A model generated the notes under the pieces. It ran no database searches, was not told the origin of the DNA, and was given only the letters and a program-made list of their open reading frames with translations. DNA of 64,000 nucleotides from Campylobacter ureolyticus ACS-301-V-Sch3b. GTDB taxonomy: Bacteria > Campylobacterota > Campylobacteria > Campylobacterales > Campylobacteraceae. Below, piece after piece: positions 52,186 to 60,866 of this stretch. Every line of letters begins with the position of its first letter. The stretch's first letter is position 1. A program made the translations under genes and the position numbers. Location: contig NZ_KE340328.1 in NCBI RefSeq assembly GCF_000413435.1, positions 17,232 to 81,231 on the forward strand, in the 5' to 3' direction.

Positions 52186-52998
52186 GTGAAAAAAGATAAA
52201 ACTATAAATTTCTTATCTTTTATTTTTAGTACTTTAATTTATGTTTTAATTATACTCTCTATGCTTTTTTTTGCATATAATTCAAAAACTAAATATTTCG
52301 AAGATCAAAAATACACAAAAGACAAAGATGCCTTTATGGATATCACCGTAATGGACATTGATGATTCTTTAGCTCCTGTATCAAAAGATAGCCAAGAATT
52401 AGAGGATGAAAAAGAAGAAATTATTGAAAAAAAACCAAATTTGCAAGATGAAGATGAAAGCTTAAAAACCACAAATAAAAAAGTTCCACCAAAAGAAGAG
52501 AAAAAAGAAACTCCTAAGCCTGTAGAAAAACCAAAAAATGAAGAGTTATCTGATCTTTTTAAAGACATAAATAAAACCAAACTTGAGGAAAATATAAAAC
52601 AAGAAGATCTTGTCCAAAGTAGAAAAAAGAGCGAAAAAACTACAAAAACAACCCAAAAATCATCTTCTAAAAGTAATACATCCAATATAAAGGGTGAAAT
52701 AGCAAGGGGTAAATCTCAAAGAACTGGAGTTTATAATAAATTTATAGGCGAAGTCCAAAGTATTTTAACTAATGTTTGGAGCACATATAGAGCCTTGCCA
52801 AATCAAGATGCGACAGTTGAAATCACTATAAATAAAAATGGAAGATTGAGTTATGAAATTATTGAGTTATCATATAGTACGGAATTTAATCAAAAATTTA
52901 GAGACTATCTAAATAGGCTTGAAAACATTCAATTTCCAGTCCCACCTGATGGTGAAATTTATAAACATAAATATAAAATGAAAGATTTGATACGATAA
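52186..52998 (+). CDS. TonB/TolA-like energy-transducing protein
   Basis: This protein probably links the ExbB/ExbD motor to the outer membrane, the TolA role in Tol-Pal. From GTG 52186 (270 residues; GTGGAG lies 7 nt upstream) it has one membrane helix (about 9-30), a long Lys/Glu/Pro-rich spacer (about 60-170) with PKEEKKETPKPVEKPK, and a C-terminal TonB/TolA-type domain (about 175-270) with VQSILTNVWSTYRALP and VEITINKNGRLSYEII. An in-frame GTG at 52174 overlaps the exbD stop codon and is a possible start. TolB, Pal and CpoB follow. Confidence 0.78.
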   Translation: MKKDKTINFLSFIFSTLIYVLIILSMLFFAYNSKTKYFEDQKYTKDKDAFMDITVMDIDDSLAPVSKDSQELEDEKEEIIEKKPNLQDEDESLKTTNKKVPPKEEKKETPKPVEKPKNEELSDLFKDINKTKLEENIKQEDLVQSRKKSEKTTKTTQKSSSKSNTSNIKGEIARGKSQRTGVYNKFIGEVQSILTNVWSTYRALPNQDATVEITINKNGRLSYEIIELSYSTEFNQKFRDYLNRLENIQFPVPPDGEIYKHKYKMKDLIR

Positions 52999-53046
52999 AT
53001 TTAAAAATTAGTATTAAAATTACAAAAATTTCTAAAGGAGAAATAA

Positions 53047-54294
53047 GTGAAAAAAATTTTTTTAATGTTTAGTTTTTGCATTTTTATGTTTGCAAACGAT
53101 GCAACAACTACTATTGTTAATGAGGGCTTGAATTTGCCAAAAATTACAATTCAAGATGCTTCCAACCTAAATGATAAAAATCTTCAAAGTCAGTTTTTTA
53201 AACTAATACTTGGGGATTTAAAAGTAGGCGCAACTTTTGATGTTGATGATGGATATTACACAAGCTCATACGAGGGTGATTATAGTTCAAATTTAACAAC
53301 CAATCCATCACTAATTGTTCGTTATGAATTAAATGGTGATGTATATACAGAGCTAGCCTTAAGAGTAAAAGTAATTGATGGAAAAAGCGGTAAAGTATTA
53401 TATGAATCAAATTTCTCTCAAAAAAATGGTGCAAAATTTCCTTTTTTAGCACATAATGCAGTTTCTGAAATAGTTAAAAATTTTGGCTACTCAGATGTTG
53501 ATTGGATGAATAAAATGTTAATTTATGCAGTTTATACATCTTCAGCAAATAGTTCTATTTTCGTATCTGATTATACTTTAACCTATCAAAAAGAAGTATT
53601 AAGTGGTGGGCTTAATATTTTTCCTAAATGGGGCTCAAAAGAGCAAGATGAGTTTTATTACACACATTATGTAAATGATGTTGAGCCAGTTATTTATAAG
53701 TATAATTTAAGAAATGCTAAAAAAACCAAAATTTTAGAAGGAAGTGGCATGCTTACAGTATCTGATGTAAGTAGCGATGGTACAAAACTACTTATTACAG
53801 ATGCACCAAGCGATCAGCCAGATATTTTCTTATATGATTTAAGAAGTAGAAATAAAACTAAAATTACAAATTATCCTGGAATTGATGTAAATGGAAATTT
53901 TGTAGATGATGATACAAAAGTTGTTTTTGTAAGTGATAGACTTGGTTATCCAAATGTTTTTGCCACTGATATAAATGGTGGTGGGATAGAGCAAATGGTA
54001 TTTCATGGAAAGAATAACAGCTCAATAAGCACTTCAGGAAACTATGTGGTTTATTCAAGCAGGGAAGAAAATAGAGATTTTAATCTTTATTTAATATCAA
54101 CAAGAACAGATTATATTCGCCAATTAACAGCTGGTGGAAAAAATTTATTCCCTAGATTTTCACATGATGGTGGGACTGTGGTATTTATAAAAGATTCAAA
54201 TTATCAAAGCGCTGTTGGGATTATAAGAATAAATGAAAATAAAAGTTTCCAATTTCCTTTGAAAATTGGAAAATTTCAATCACTTGATTGGTAA
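53047..54294 (+). CDS. tolB: Tol-Pal system protein TolB
   Basis: TolB is a periplasmic beta-propeller that interacts with Pal and TolA. The start is GTG 53047 (AAAGGAGAAATA upstream). The 415-residue protein has a signal peptide (1-17), an N-terminal alpha/beta domain (about 25-150) and a six-bladed propeller with repeated DG-type turns such as VSSDGTKLLITDAP, VFVSDRLGYPNVFATD and PRFSHDGGTVVFI. It is followed by pal after a 52-nt gap that contains a promoter. Confidence 0.93.
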   Translation: MKKIFLMFSFCIFMFANDATTTIVNEGLNLPKITIQDASNLNDKNLQSQFFKLILGDLKVGATFDVDDGYYTSSYEGDYSSNLTTNPSLIVRYELNGDVYTELALRVKVIDGKSGKVLYESNFSQKNGAKFPFLAHNAVSEIVKNFGYSDVDWMNKMLIYAVYTSSANSSIFVSDYTLTYQKEVLSGGLNIFPKWGSKEQDEFYYTHYVNDVEPVIYKYNLRNAKKTKILEGSGMLTVSDVSSDGTKLLITDAPSDQPDIFLYDLRSRNKTKITNYPGIDVNGNFVDDDTKVVFVSDRLGYPNVFATDINGGGIEQMVFHGKNNSSISTSGNYVVYSSREENRDFNLYLISTRTDYIRQLTAGGKNLFPRFSHDGGTVVFIKDSNYQSAVGIIRINENKSFQFPLKIGKFQSLDW

Positions 54295-54311
54295 AAATTT
54301 AAATTTTGTGG

Positions 54312-54317
54312 TATAAT
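54312..54317 (+). promoter_or_regulatory. Extended -10 promoter of pal
   Basis: TGGTATAAT in the gap between tolB and pal predicts a start near 54324 and a leader of about 23 nt. It would give pal more transcript than tolB. Confidence 0.6.
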
Positions 54318-54346
54318 TCTAACAAATTTCATTTTAAAGGAAAGTT

Positions 54347-54829
54347 ATGAAAAAAACAGTTTTAACTTCAATCGCGATAGTTGCCATACTAATGGCTGGT
54401 TGTAGTAAAAAAAGACCAGAAGTTGCAGTTCAAGAAGCTCCTGTAATGTCAGATGCTCAAATGCTTGCTCAGCTTGCATCTCAAATTCAAAATCAAGTTC
54501 AAAATGTATATTTTGATTTTGATAAATACAATGTTAAACCTGAGATGCGCTCAGTTGTTAATAGCAACGCTGCATTATTTAATCAAGCAGGTGCAGACAG
54601 AATCAATGTAAAAGTTGAAGGAAACTGCGATGAGTGGGGAACAGATGAGTATAATTATGCACTTGGTCTAAAAAGAGCTAAATCAGTAAAAGATGCTTTA
54701 GTTGCAAATGGTGTAAGAGCAGATAGAGTTTCTGTTGTAAGCTATGGCGAAAGCAACCCTGTGTGCAAAGATAAGAGTAAATCATGCGATGCTCAAAATA
54801 GACGCGATGAGTTTAGAGTATTTTATTAA
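54347..54829 (+). CDS. pal: Peptidoglycan-associated lipoprotein Pal
   Basis: Pal anchors the outer membrane to peptidoglycan and is recycled by Tol. The 160-residue lipoprotein has a lipobox MAGC with lipidated C19, then an OmpA-type domain (about 50-160) with VYFDFDKYNVKPEM, VEGNCDEWGTDEYNYALGLKRAKSV and the C-terminal RRDEFRVFY. In C. jejuni the ortholog is Omp18, a strong antigen. It has its own promoter and a terminator-like hairpin starts 20 nt after its stop. Confidence 0.96.
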   Translation: MKKTVLTSIAIVAILMAGCSKKRPEVAVQEAPVMSDAQMLAQLASQIQNQVQNVYFDFDKYNVKPEMRSVVNSNAALFNQAGADRINVKVEGNCDEWGTDEYNYALGLKRAKSVKDALVANGVRADRVSVVSYGESNPVCKDKSKSCDAQNRRDEFRVFY

Positions 54830-54832
54830 TAG

Positions 54833-55738
54833 ATGAGAAAAATTTTATCAATGGTGGTTTTTTTAGGAACCACCATTTTAGCACAGGAAGTTTCTGTTTT
54901 TGGAGCGGGAAATATAGCTTCTGAAAATCCTTATGGATTAACAGAAAATGAACAAGTCTTATTATCAAATAAAAAAAGAGTTGATGAAGTTGAGAGCAAG
55001 CTAAACTCATACAGCGAAGATATGATAGGTGTAAAGAGTGTAGTTGAGGGAACAAATTCTCAAATAGCTAAACTTGAAAGCAGGGTTTCTGATTTGGAAA
55101 TTAGAACTACTGGTAAAGTTAGCAAACTAGCAAACAAACAAACTTCTGTCGTTACAGAGCAAGATATTTTAGGCTTAAGAAACGATATAGCTGATTTAAA
55201 AAGACAAGTTGAAATAATTAATCAAAAATTAGAAATCAACGTAAAAAAAAACCCTGAAGTAGTGGTTACTACCAAAAATCAACCAAAAAAAGAATTTACA
55301 AAAAAGCAAGAGACTTTACCACAACCAAATAAACTAGAACCAAAAGAAACGCAAGTAAAAAACATAACAAATAAAGTTGTTGCATTTGATGATATGAAGC
55401 CAAGTGAGATTGAAAAAATAGCACATAGGCTTTTTAATGAAAATAAATATATTGAATCAAAAATTCATTATGAATATTTAGCAAGTAAAAAATACAATCT
55501 TGCAAAAACAAATTTCATGTTAGGTGAAATTGCTTTCAATCAAAAATCTTATGCAAACGCCATAAAAAACTATCAAGAAAGCATAAAAAATGATGACAAG
55601 GCAGACTATATGCCAAAACTTTTGCTTAATGCTGGTATTAGTTTAGAAAAAATTGGTGATAAAAATAACGCAGATAAGTTTTTTAAAGTTTTAAAATCAC
55701 AATTTCCTAGCAGTCCACAAGCAAAATCACTTAAATAA
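54833..55738 (+). CDS. cpoB: Tol-Pal system protein CpoB/YbgF
   Basis: CpoB coordinates outer-membrane constriction with peptidoglycan synthesis. The 301-residue protein has a signal peptide (1-17), a coiled coil (about 40-130), a low-complexity linker rich in Lys/Pro/Glu (about 145-180) and three tetratricopeptide-like repeats (about 185-300; IAHRLFNENKYIESKIHYEYL, NFMLGEIAFNQKSYANAIKNY). It begins 3 nt after pal without a clear ribosome-binding site. A hairpin resembling a terminator lies within its signal-peptide codons. Confidence 0.85.
   Translation: MRKILSMVVFLGTTILAQEVSVFGAGNIASENPYGLTENEQVLLSNKKRVDEVESKLNSYSEDMIGVKSVVEGTNSQIAKLESRVSDLEIRTTGKVSKLANKQTSVVTEQDILGLRNDIADLKRQVEIINQKLEINVKKNPEVVVTTKNQPKKEFTKKQETLPQPNKLEPKETQVKNITNKVVAFDDMKPSEIEKIAHRLFNENKYIESKIHYEYLASKKYNLAKTNFMLGEIAFNQKSYANAIKNYQESIKNDDKADYMPKLLLNAGISLEKIGDKNNADKFFKVLKSQFPSSPQAKSLK
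54850..54877 (+). terminator. Terminator-like hairpin inside the 5' end of cpoB
   Basis: AATGGTGGTT (54850-54859) pairs with AACCACCATT (54868-54877) over an eight-base loop, 21 nt beyond the pal stop codon and within cpoB codons. The T run after it is short (TTTA), so it may attenuate rather than terminate. Confidence 0.45.
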
Positions 55739-55797
55739 TTATTTATTTCTTAATATTTTTATGATAAAATTAAAAAACATTTTAATAGGAGAATAAT

Positions 55798-56373
55798 ATG
55801 GAAAATAGAGTTATAACTATGTTTTATGAGTTAAAAGACAAACAAAATAATGAAATTTTGGAAACAAATTTCAATCTTGAACCATTTAAATTTTTAACAG
55901 GTTTAGGACATGTTTTAGAAAAACTTGAAAAAGAAGTTTTAAATTTAAGAGCAAATGAAGAAAAAATTATAAATATTTCTAAAGAAGAGGGTGCTATAGA
56001 GTATAATCCTGATGGCGTAAGATCTATCCCAAAAGAAGAATTCGCTGGAATTGAGCTAAAAGAAGGAATGGAGCTTATCGGAGAGAGCGAAGATGGAAGA
56101 AGTGCTAGAGTTATAGTAAAAGAGATTGGTAATGATGAAGTTATAGTTGATTTTAATCATCCTTATGCCGGAAAAGATTTAGAATTTAGAGTTAAAATTG
56201 TAGAAAATAGACTTGCAAGTGATGATGAAGTAGCAAGTGGAAGAGTTGAGGGTGAGCATGTTTGTGGTTGTCATAGTGATGATGATTGTTGTGGTGGGCA
56301 TCACCACGATGAGCATGAGTGCTGCGGCGGACATCACCATGATGAACATGAGTGTTGTGGAAAACATAAGTAG
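55798..56373 (+). CDS. slyD: SlyD-like FKBP peptidyl-prolyl isomerase with metal-binding tail
   Basis: SlyD is a chaperone and proline isomerase that supplies nickel for hydrogenase and urease maturation. The 191-residue protein has the FKBP domain with insert-in-flap (about 1-145; LTGLGHVLEKLEKEV, FNHPYAGKDLEF) and a tail (about 150-191) very rich in His, Cys, Asp and Glu. The tail contains a near-perfect repeat of the 11-residue unit CCGGHHHDEHE. AAUAGGAGAAUA-like sequence precedes the ATG. Nickel binding is inferred from the family and the tail. Confidence 0.92.
   Translation: MENRVITMFYELKDKQNNEILETNFNLEPFKFLTGLGHVLEKLEKEVLNLRANEEKIINISKEEGAIEYNPDGVRSIPKEEFAGIELKEGMELIGESEDGRSARVIVKEIGNDEVIVDFNHPYAGKDLEFRVKIVENRLASDDEVASGRVEGEHVCGCHSDDDCCGGHHHDEHECCGGHHHDEHECCGKHK
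56287..56352 (+). repeat. Two-copy 33-bp in-frame repeat in slyD
   Basis: Two 33-bp units (56287-56319 and 56320-56352) encode identical CCGGHHHDEHE units and differ only at synonymous positions, then a third partial unit (CCG) follows. The pattern is what slippage or duplication followed by drift would leave. Confidence 0.85.
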
Positions 56374-56379
56374 GCAAAT

Positions 56380-57309
56380 ATGAAATACGCTTTTATTTTT
56401 CCAGGACAAGGATCGCAAAAAGTTGGAATGGGCAAAGATATATATGAAAACTTTGCTCAATCAAGAGAGATTTTAGATAGAGCTTCAGATTATTGCGAGA
56501 TTGATTTTAAAAATTTACTTTTTACTGAAAATGAAAATCTTAGTAAGTCTGAATTTACCCAACCAGCTATTGTATTAAATTCATTTATGGCTTATTTAGC
56601 AATTGAAGAAACACTTGCTTTAAAGCCAGCTGTTTGTTTGGGCCACTCACTAGGAGAGTTTAGCGCTCTTGGCGTAAGTGATGCTTTTGATCTTTTAGAT
56701 GCAATAAAACTTGTAAATAAAAGAGGCAAATTTATGCAAAAAGCATGTGAGGGCAAAAACGCTTCTATGATGGTAGTGCTTGGATTACCTGATGAGAGTA
56801 TAGAAGAAATTTGTAAGAATGCTCAAGATAGTGGCAAACAAATTTGGGCGGCAAATTACAACTGCGATGGACAAGTAGTTGTAGCTGGAAATAAAGATGA
56901 TCTTGCTTTATATGAAAAAGAATTTAAAGATGCAGGTGCAAAAAGAGCTATGCTTTTAGATATGAGTGTTGCAAGTCATTGTCCTATTTTAGAGAGTGCA
57001 AGCTTAGAACTTGTAGGTGAACTAGAGCCACTTTTAAGGGATGAGTTTGGCCCTGTTGTATCAAATGCTTCTTCTCAAATTTATTGTACAAAAAGTGATG
57101 CATTAGCTCTTTTAAAAGATCAGCTTGTAAAGCCTGTTTTATATAAACAAAGCATTGAAAATATTGATGAAATGGTTGATTGCTATGTTGAGTTTGGAGC
57201 AAGTGTTTTGGGTGGTTTAAACAAAAGAATTACAAAAAAACCTACTTTTAGTCTGTATGATGTAAAAACAATTAATGAGTTTATTAAATACGCAAAGGAA
57301 AATAGTTGA
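56380..57309 (+). CDS. fabD: Malonyl-CoA:acyl-carrier-protein transacylase
   Basis: FabD loads malonate onto acyl carrier protein for fatty acid synthesis. The 309-residue protein has IFPGQGSQKVGMGKD near the start, the active-site serine in GHSLGEFSALG near residue 88-98, and the catalytic histidine in SVASHCPILE near 200. It lies 6 nt after slyD and overlaps mtnN by four bases. Standard length. Confidence 0.96.
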   Translation: MKYAFIFPGQGSQKVGMGKDIYENFAQSREILDRASDYCEIDFKNLLFTENENLSKSEFTQPAIVLNSFMAYLAIEETLALKPAVCLGHSLGEFSALGVSDAFDLLDAIKLVNKRGKFMQKACEGKNASMMVVLGLPDESIEEICKNAQDSGKQIWAANYNCDGQVVVAGNKDDLALYEKEFKDAGAKRAMLLDMSVASHCPILESASLELVGELEPLLRDEFGPVVSNASSQIYCTKSDALALLKDQLVKPVLYKQSIENIDEMVDCYVEFGASVLGGLNKRITKKPTFSLYDVKTINEFIKYAKENS

Positions 57310-57992
57310 AAATAGCCATTTTAGGAGCCATGCCAGAGGAAATTGAGCCTTTTTTAGAAAAATTTGAGTGCAAAAAAATAAATTACGCAAACAATAATTT
57401 TTATTTTACAAATTTTAAAAATCATGAGTTAATCATAGCTTATTCTAAAATCGGCAAAGTAAATTCCACACTAACCGCAACTATTATGATAGAAAAATTT
57501 AAAGCTGAAATTTTACTTTTTTCAGGTGTTGCTGGAGCGTTAAAAGATGGGCTTAAAATTGGAGATATGTTAAGTGGTTCATCATTAGTTCAGCACGATC
57601 TTGATATTACGGCTTTTGGGCATCCTTATGGCTATGTTCCAGGAAATCCTATATTTATTGATAGTGATGAAAAACTTAATCTAATTGCGCAAAAAACTGC
57701 AAAAGAGTTAGATTTAAAACTTCTTTCTGGTATTATTGCAAGTGGTGATCAATTTATCTGTGATGAAGAGAAAAAAGAGTGGATAAAAAATACATTTAAA
57801 GCGGATATGACAGAGATGGAAGGTGCAAGTGTAGCTCTTGTTTGTGATGCTTTAAAAGTGCCATTTTTTGTACTTAGAACAGTTAGTGATGAGGCTGGTC
57901 ATAAAGCTGAGTTTGACTTTGATAAATTTATGGTTGAAAGTGCCAAAATAAGTGCAAATTTCATACTAAAAATGATAGAAAAAATAAATTAA
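57306..57992 (+). CDS. mtnN: 5'-methylthioadenosine/S-adenosylhomocysteine nucleosidase
   Basis: This enzyme (Pfs) cleaves adenine from methylthioadenosine and S-adenosylhomocysteine; in Helicobacter and Campylobacter it also acts in futalosine-type menaquinone synthesis. The start is TTG 57306, overlapping the fabD stop codon. The 228-residue protein has LGAMPEEIEP at the start, GVAGALKDGLKIGDM near 75, EMEGASVA near 173 and TVSDEAG near 197 with the catalytic acid. Role in menaquinone synthesis is inferred from relatives. Confidence 0.95.
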   Translation: MKIAILGAMPEEIEPFLEKFECKKINYANNNFYFTNFKNHELIIAYSKIGKVNSTLTATIMIEKFKAEILLFSGVAGALKDGLKIGDMLSGSSLVQHDLDITAFGHPYGYVPGNPIFIDSDEKLNLIAQKTAKELDLKLLSGIIASGDQFICDEEKKEWIKNTFKADMTEMEGASVALVCDALKVPFFVLRTVSDEAGHKAEFDFDKFMVESAKISANFILKMIEKIN

Positions 57993-57997
57993 TTTTT

Positions 57998-58729
57998 ATG
58001 CAAATTAGTAAAAAACTTCTTAGAATTGTCGGTCAAACAAATGCAAAATATGAAATGTTTGAAGAAAATGATAAAATTTTACTTGGTTTAAGTGGCGGGA
58101 AAGATAGTCTTATTTTATCTCACATCTTAAATCATTTTCAAAAAGTTAGTCCTAAAAATTGGAAATTTAAAGCCGTTACTGTGGATTATGGTATAGGGCA
58201 AGATTTTTCTTATCTAATAGAGCATTTTAAAAACCATTGTATCGATTATGAGATTATAAAGACAAACTCTTTTGAGGTTATGCAAGAAAAGGCCAAACAA
58301 AATGCTACGATTTGTAGTTTTTGTGCAAGGCTTAGAAGAGGGCATTTATATACTTATGCTTTGAAAAATGGCTTTAACAAAGTAGCTTTGGGACATCATT
58401 TAGATGATGCGGTTGAGAGCTTTTTTATGAATTTTACATATAATGGAGCTTTAAGAACATTAGCTCCAAAATATACAGCCAAAAATGGACTTGTTTTGAT
58501 AAGGCCATTAATTTTTGCAAGAGAAAGACAAATAAGAGATTGCGCTATAAAAAATGAGTTAAAAGTAGTTGGTGATGAGTGTTGCCCAGCTTATAGCATG
58601 GAAAACAAAATGCCTCACGCAAGGGCAAATACAAAAGAACTTCTTTTAAATTTAGAAAAAAATAACCCAAAACTTTTTATAAGCTTAAAATCTGCATTTG
58701 AAAACATACACAAAGATACATTTTTTTAA
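57998..58729 (+). CDS. ttcA: TtcA-like tRNA 2-thiocytidine synthetase
   Basis: TtcA thiolates cytidine 32 of certain tRNAs. The 243-residue protein is an N-type ATP pyrophosphatase with PP-loop SGGKDS at 32-37, a CSFC pair (C106, C109) and a further cysteine in DECCPAYS near 198, consistent with the three-cysteine iron-sulfur site of TtcA. Other TtcA/TtuA-type thiolases look alike, so substrate specificity is inferred. It starts 6 nt after mtnN without a clear ribosome-binding site and converges with recO. Confidence 0.85.
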   Translation: MQISKKLLRIVGQTNAKYEMFEENDKILLGLSGGKDSLILSHILNHFQKVSPKNWKFKAVTVDYGIGQDFSYLIEHFKNHCIDYEIIKTNSFEVMQEKAKQNATICSFCARLRRGHLYTYALKNGFNKVALGHHLDDAVESFFMNFTYNGALRTLAPKYTAKNGLVLIRPLIFARERQIRDCAIKNELKVVGDECCPAYSMENKMPHARANTKELLLNLEKNNPKLFISLKSAFENIHKDTFF

Positions 58730-58739
58730 TGTTTTTAAT

Positions 58740-59357
58740 CTAAAACCCCTCTTTTAAAATTTCATAAAGCCTATCAACTTCTTCATCATTTAAATTTATT
58801 GTTGATATGTTTTTGTAATACTCATAAATTTTACTTTTTATAAAGCCATTTTTGCCAATACACTTTTCGTGGGCTGGTAAAAAAGCTCTTGCTAATGCTA
58901 TTTTTTCGCTTTCTATTTTTTTATCACAAAAAAAGCAAATTTCCTCATCATGAAGCCTTCCTTCAAATTTTAAAATTTGAATATAGCTTTCTAAAAAAAC
59001 TCTTTTTGGGTTTTGTTTTGCAATTTTTATGGCTGATTGATCTAAAATTTCAAAGTAGAATTTATTAACTTCTTCAAGGTCTTTTAGGTGGTTATAAAAA
59101 AGCCTAATAAACCCCTGCCAATATAAAAGCCTATCTCTGTCTAAAAGCCAACTATATCCAAGGTGCATTGTGTTTTTTAAAGTTGGTAAAAAATTAATTG
59201 AATTTTCTAGTTCAAAATCAAGTTTATATCCTAGTGTAATTTTAGAGTGTCTTGCGCCATAAAATCTATAGCAGCAAACTAGCAACTCATCTGTTAAAAT
59301 GTAAACTATACAGTCTTCATCTTTTACTTTTTGAACTCTTAAAATATATCCTTGCAT
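58740..59357 (-). CDS. recO: Recombination protein RecO
   Basis: RecO helps load RecA at gaps covered by single-strand binding protein. The 205-residue protein has an N-terminal OB fold (MQGYILRVQKVKDEDCIVYILT, FYGARHSKITLGYKLDFELE) and a helical part with CFFCDKK near 145 and a HEKC segment near 165, a partial zinc-binding pattern. It is short for the family but of the length seen in epsilonproteobacteria. It converges with ttcA and is divergent from accD. Confidence 0.8.
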   Translation of the reverse strand: MQGYILRVQKVKDEDCIVYILTDELLVCCYRFYGARHSKITLGYKLDFELENSINFLPTLKNTMHLGYSWLLDRDRLLYWQGFIRLFYNHLKDLEEVNKFYFEILDQSAIKIAKQNPKRVFLESYIQILKFEGRLHDEEICFFCDKKIESEKIALARAFLPAHEKCIGKNGFIKSKIYEYYKNISTINLNDEEVDRLYEILKEGF

Positions 59358-59432
59358 GAGTGTATTCTAGTAAAATTTAAATTTATTTTTGCTAAAATTA
59401 AGCTATAAAAGAAAAGATAAGGTTAGTTTTGT

Positions 59433-59438
59433 TATAAT
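59433..59438 (+). promoter_or_regulatory. Extended -10 promoter of accD
   Basis: TGTTATAAT predicts a start near 59445 and a leader of about 21 nt with GAAGGTGG as ribosome-binding site. It probably serves accD-rlmH-dksA and the genes behind them. Confidence 0.6.
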
Positions 59439-59465
59439 GTTGATTATTTTTATGAAGGTGGTAGA

Positions 59466-60401
59466 ATGAATTTTGGTGATATATTTTCAAAAATAAGAAG
59501 AAAACAAGCAGATCCAAGCGAAGCTCCTACACATTGGATTAAGTGTCCAAACTGTCATTCTTTGATGTATTACAAAGAGGTTGAAGCATCATTTAATGTC
59601 TGTCCAAAATGTAATCATCATATGCGATTATCAGCAAGAGAAAGAATTTCTATTTTAGAAGATGAGGGAACTTTTGTAGAGTTTGATAAAAATTTAGAAC
59701 CAGTTGATCCCTTAAAATTTGTAGATAAAAAATCTTATAAAAAAAGAATAAGTGAAGGTGAAAGCAAAACCGGAAGACAAAGCTCAGTCATTAGTGGTGA
59801 GATTGAAATTTATGGTATTGCTACTCAAATAGTTGTATTTGATTTTGCATTTATGGGTGGATCTTTGGGATCTGTTGAGGGTGAAAAAATAGTAAGAGCA
59901 GTTAAAAGATGCATTGCTAAAACACAACCTCTTATAATAATAAGTGCAAGTGGTGGAGCAAGGATGCAAGAAAGCACTTATTCTTTAATGCAGATGAGTA
60001 AAACATCGGCTGCGATTAAAAAACTTGGAGAGTACAAACTTCCTTATATTTCTATTTTAACAGATCCAACAATGGGTGGAGTAAGTGCTTCTTTTGCTTG
60101 GCTTGGAGATATTATTATAGCTGAACCAGGTGCTTTAATAGGCTTTGCAGGACAAAGAGTTATCAAACAAACCATTGGAGCTGATTTGCCAGAAGGTTTT
60201 CAAAGATCTGAGTTTTTATTAGAACATGGTTTAATTGATGCAATTGTTCCAAGAGGTGAGCATAAAAAATATCTAAGTGATATGTTGGAGCTTTTAGGTG
60301 CTCATAGAAAAGAAAATGCTAAGATAGATACCATAGAGCTAAAAACAGAAGATAAAGAGATAGAAGAAAGCAAAGAAGAGATAGAAGAGATAAAAGAGTA
60401 A
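59466..60401 (+). CDS. accD: Acetyl-CoA carboxylase carboxyltransferase subunit beta
   Basis: AccD with AccA transfers carboxyl groups from biotin carrier protein to acetyl-CoA, the first step of fatty acid synthesis. The 311-residue protein has an N-terminal zinc ribbon with C27, C30, C46 and C49 and the crotonase fold (DFAFMGGSLGSVEGEKIVRA near 125-145, SASGGARMQESTYSLMQM near 160-178, DPTMGGVSASFA near 205). Beyond the core there is an acidic tail of about 25 residues (EDKEIEESKEEIEE), seen also in relatives. It precedes rlmH by 3 nt. Confidence 0.97.
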   Translation: MNFGDIFSKIRRKQADPSEAPTHWIKCPNCHSLMYYKEVEASFNVCPKCNHHMRLSARERISILEDEGTFVEFDKNLEPVDPLKFVDKKSYKKRISEGESKTGRQSSVISGEIEIYGIATQIVVFDFAFMGGSLGSVEGEKIVRAVKRCIAKTQPLIIISASGGARMQESTYSLMQMSKTSAAIKKLGEYKLPYISILTDPTMGGVSASFAWLGDIIIAEPGALIGFAGQRVIKQTIGADLPEGFQRSEFLLEHGLIDAIVPRGEHKKYLSDMLELLGAHRKENAKIDTIELKTEDKEIEESKEEIEEIKE

Positions 60402-60404
60402 AAG

Positions 60405-60857
60405 TTGGAAATTTTAGTTTATTCAATCTCAAAAGAAAAAATTGAGTTTTATTCTGAGATTAATGAATACATTAAGATGTCTAAAAAATATGCCAATATT
60501 AAAGATAAAGTTCTTTTTAATAATCAAATAGCAAAAGCTCAATCAAGCTCAAAAGATATGGCTTTAAAAGCTTATGATGAGACTTATGAGCCTTTAATAG
60601 AGGGTTTTTGTGTTGGGCTTGATGAGGGCGGAAAAATGCTTGACAGTGTTGAGTTTAGCAAACTTTTTTTAGCCAAAAATAAAGTTTCGTTTTTTATAGG
60701 TGGGGCTTATGGTTTAAGCAATAATTTTAAATCCAAAATGGATAAAATCATAAGCCTTAGCAAAATGACATTTGCACATAAGATAGCAAAACTTGTTTTA
60801 TATGAACAAATTTTTAGAGGGCTTTGCATAAATGCAAACCACCCATATCATAAATAA
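60405..60857 (+). CDS. rlmH: 23S rRNA (pseudouridine1915-N3)-methyltransferase RlmH
   Basis: RlmH methylates a pseudouridine in helix 69 of 23S rRNA. The start is TTG 60405. The 150-residue SPOUT-family protein has [27 protein letters not shown] at the N-terminus, the SAM-binding [11 protein letters not shown] near 103-113, [22 protein letters not shown] near 120, and a C-terminal HPYHK end typical of RlmH. It lies between accD and dksA. Confidence 0.93.
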   Translation: MEILVYSISKEKIEFYSEINEYIKMSKKYANIKDKVLFNNQIAKAQSSSKDMALKAYDETYEPLIEGFCVGLDEGGKMLDSVEFSKLFLAKNKVSFFIGGAYGLSNNFKSKMDKIISLSKMTFAHKIAKLVLYEQIFRGLCINANHPYHK

Positions 60858-60866
60858 AGAGGTAAT

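Noticed and set aside
56179..56460. Minus-strand His-rich and Met-rich frames over the slyD tail
   Set aside because: They are antisense shadows of the His/Cys repeat of slyD, without start signals or a plausible protein composition.
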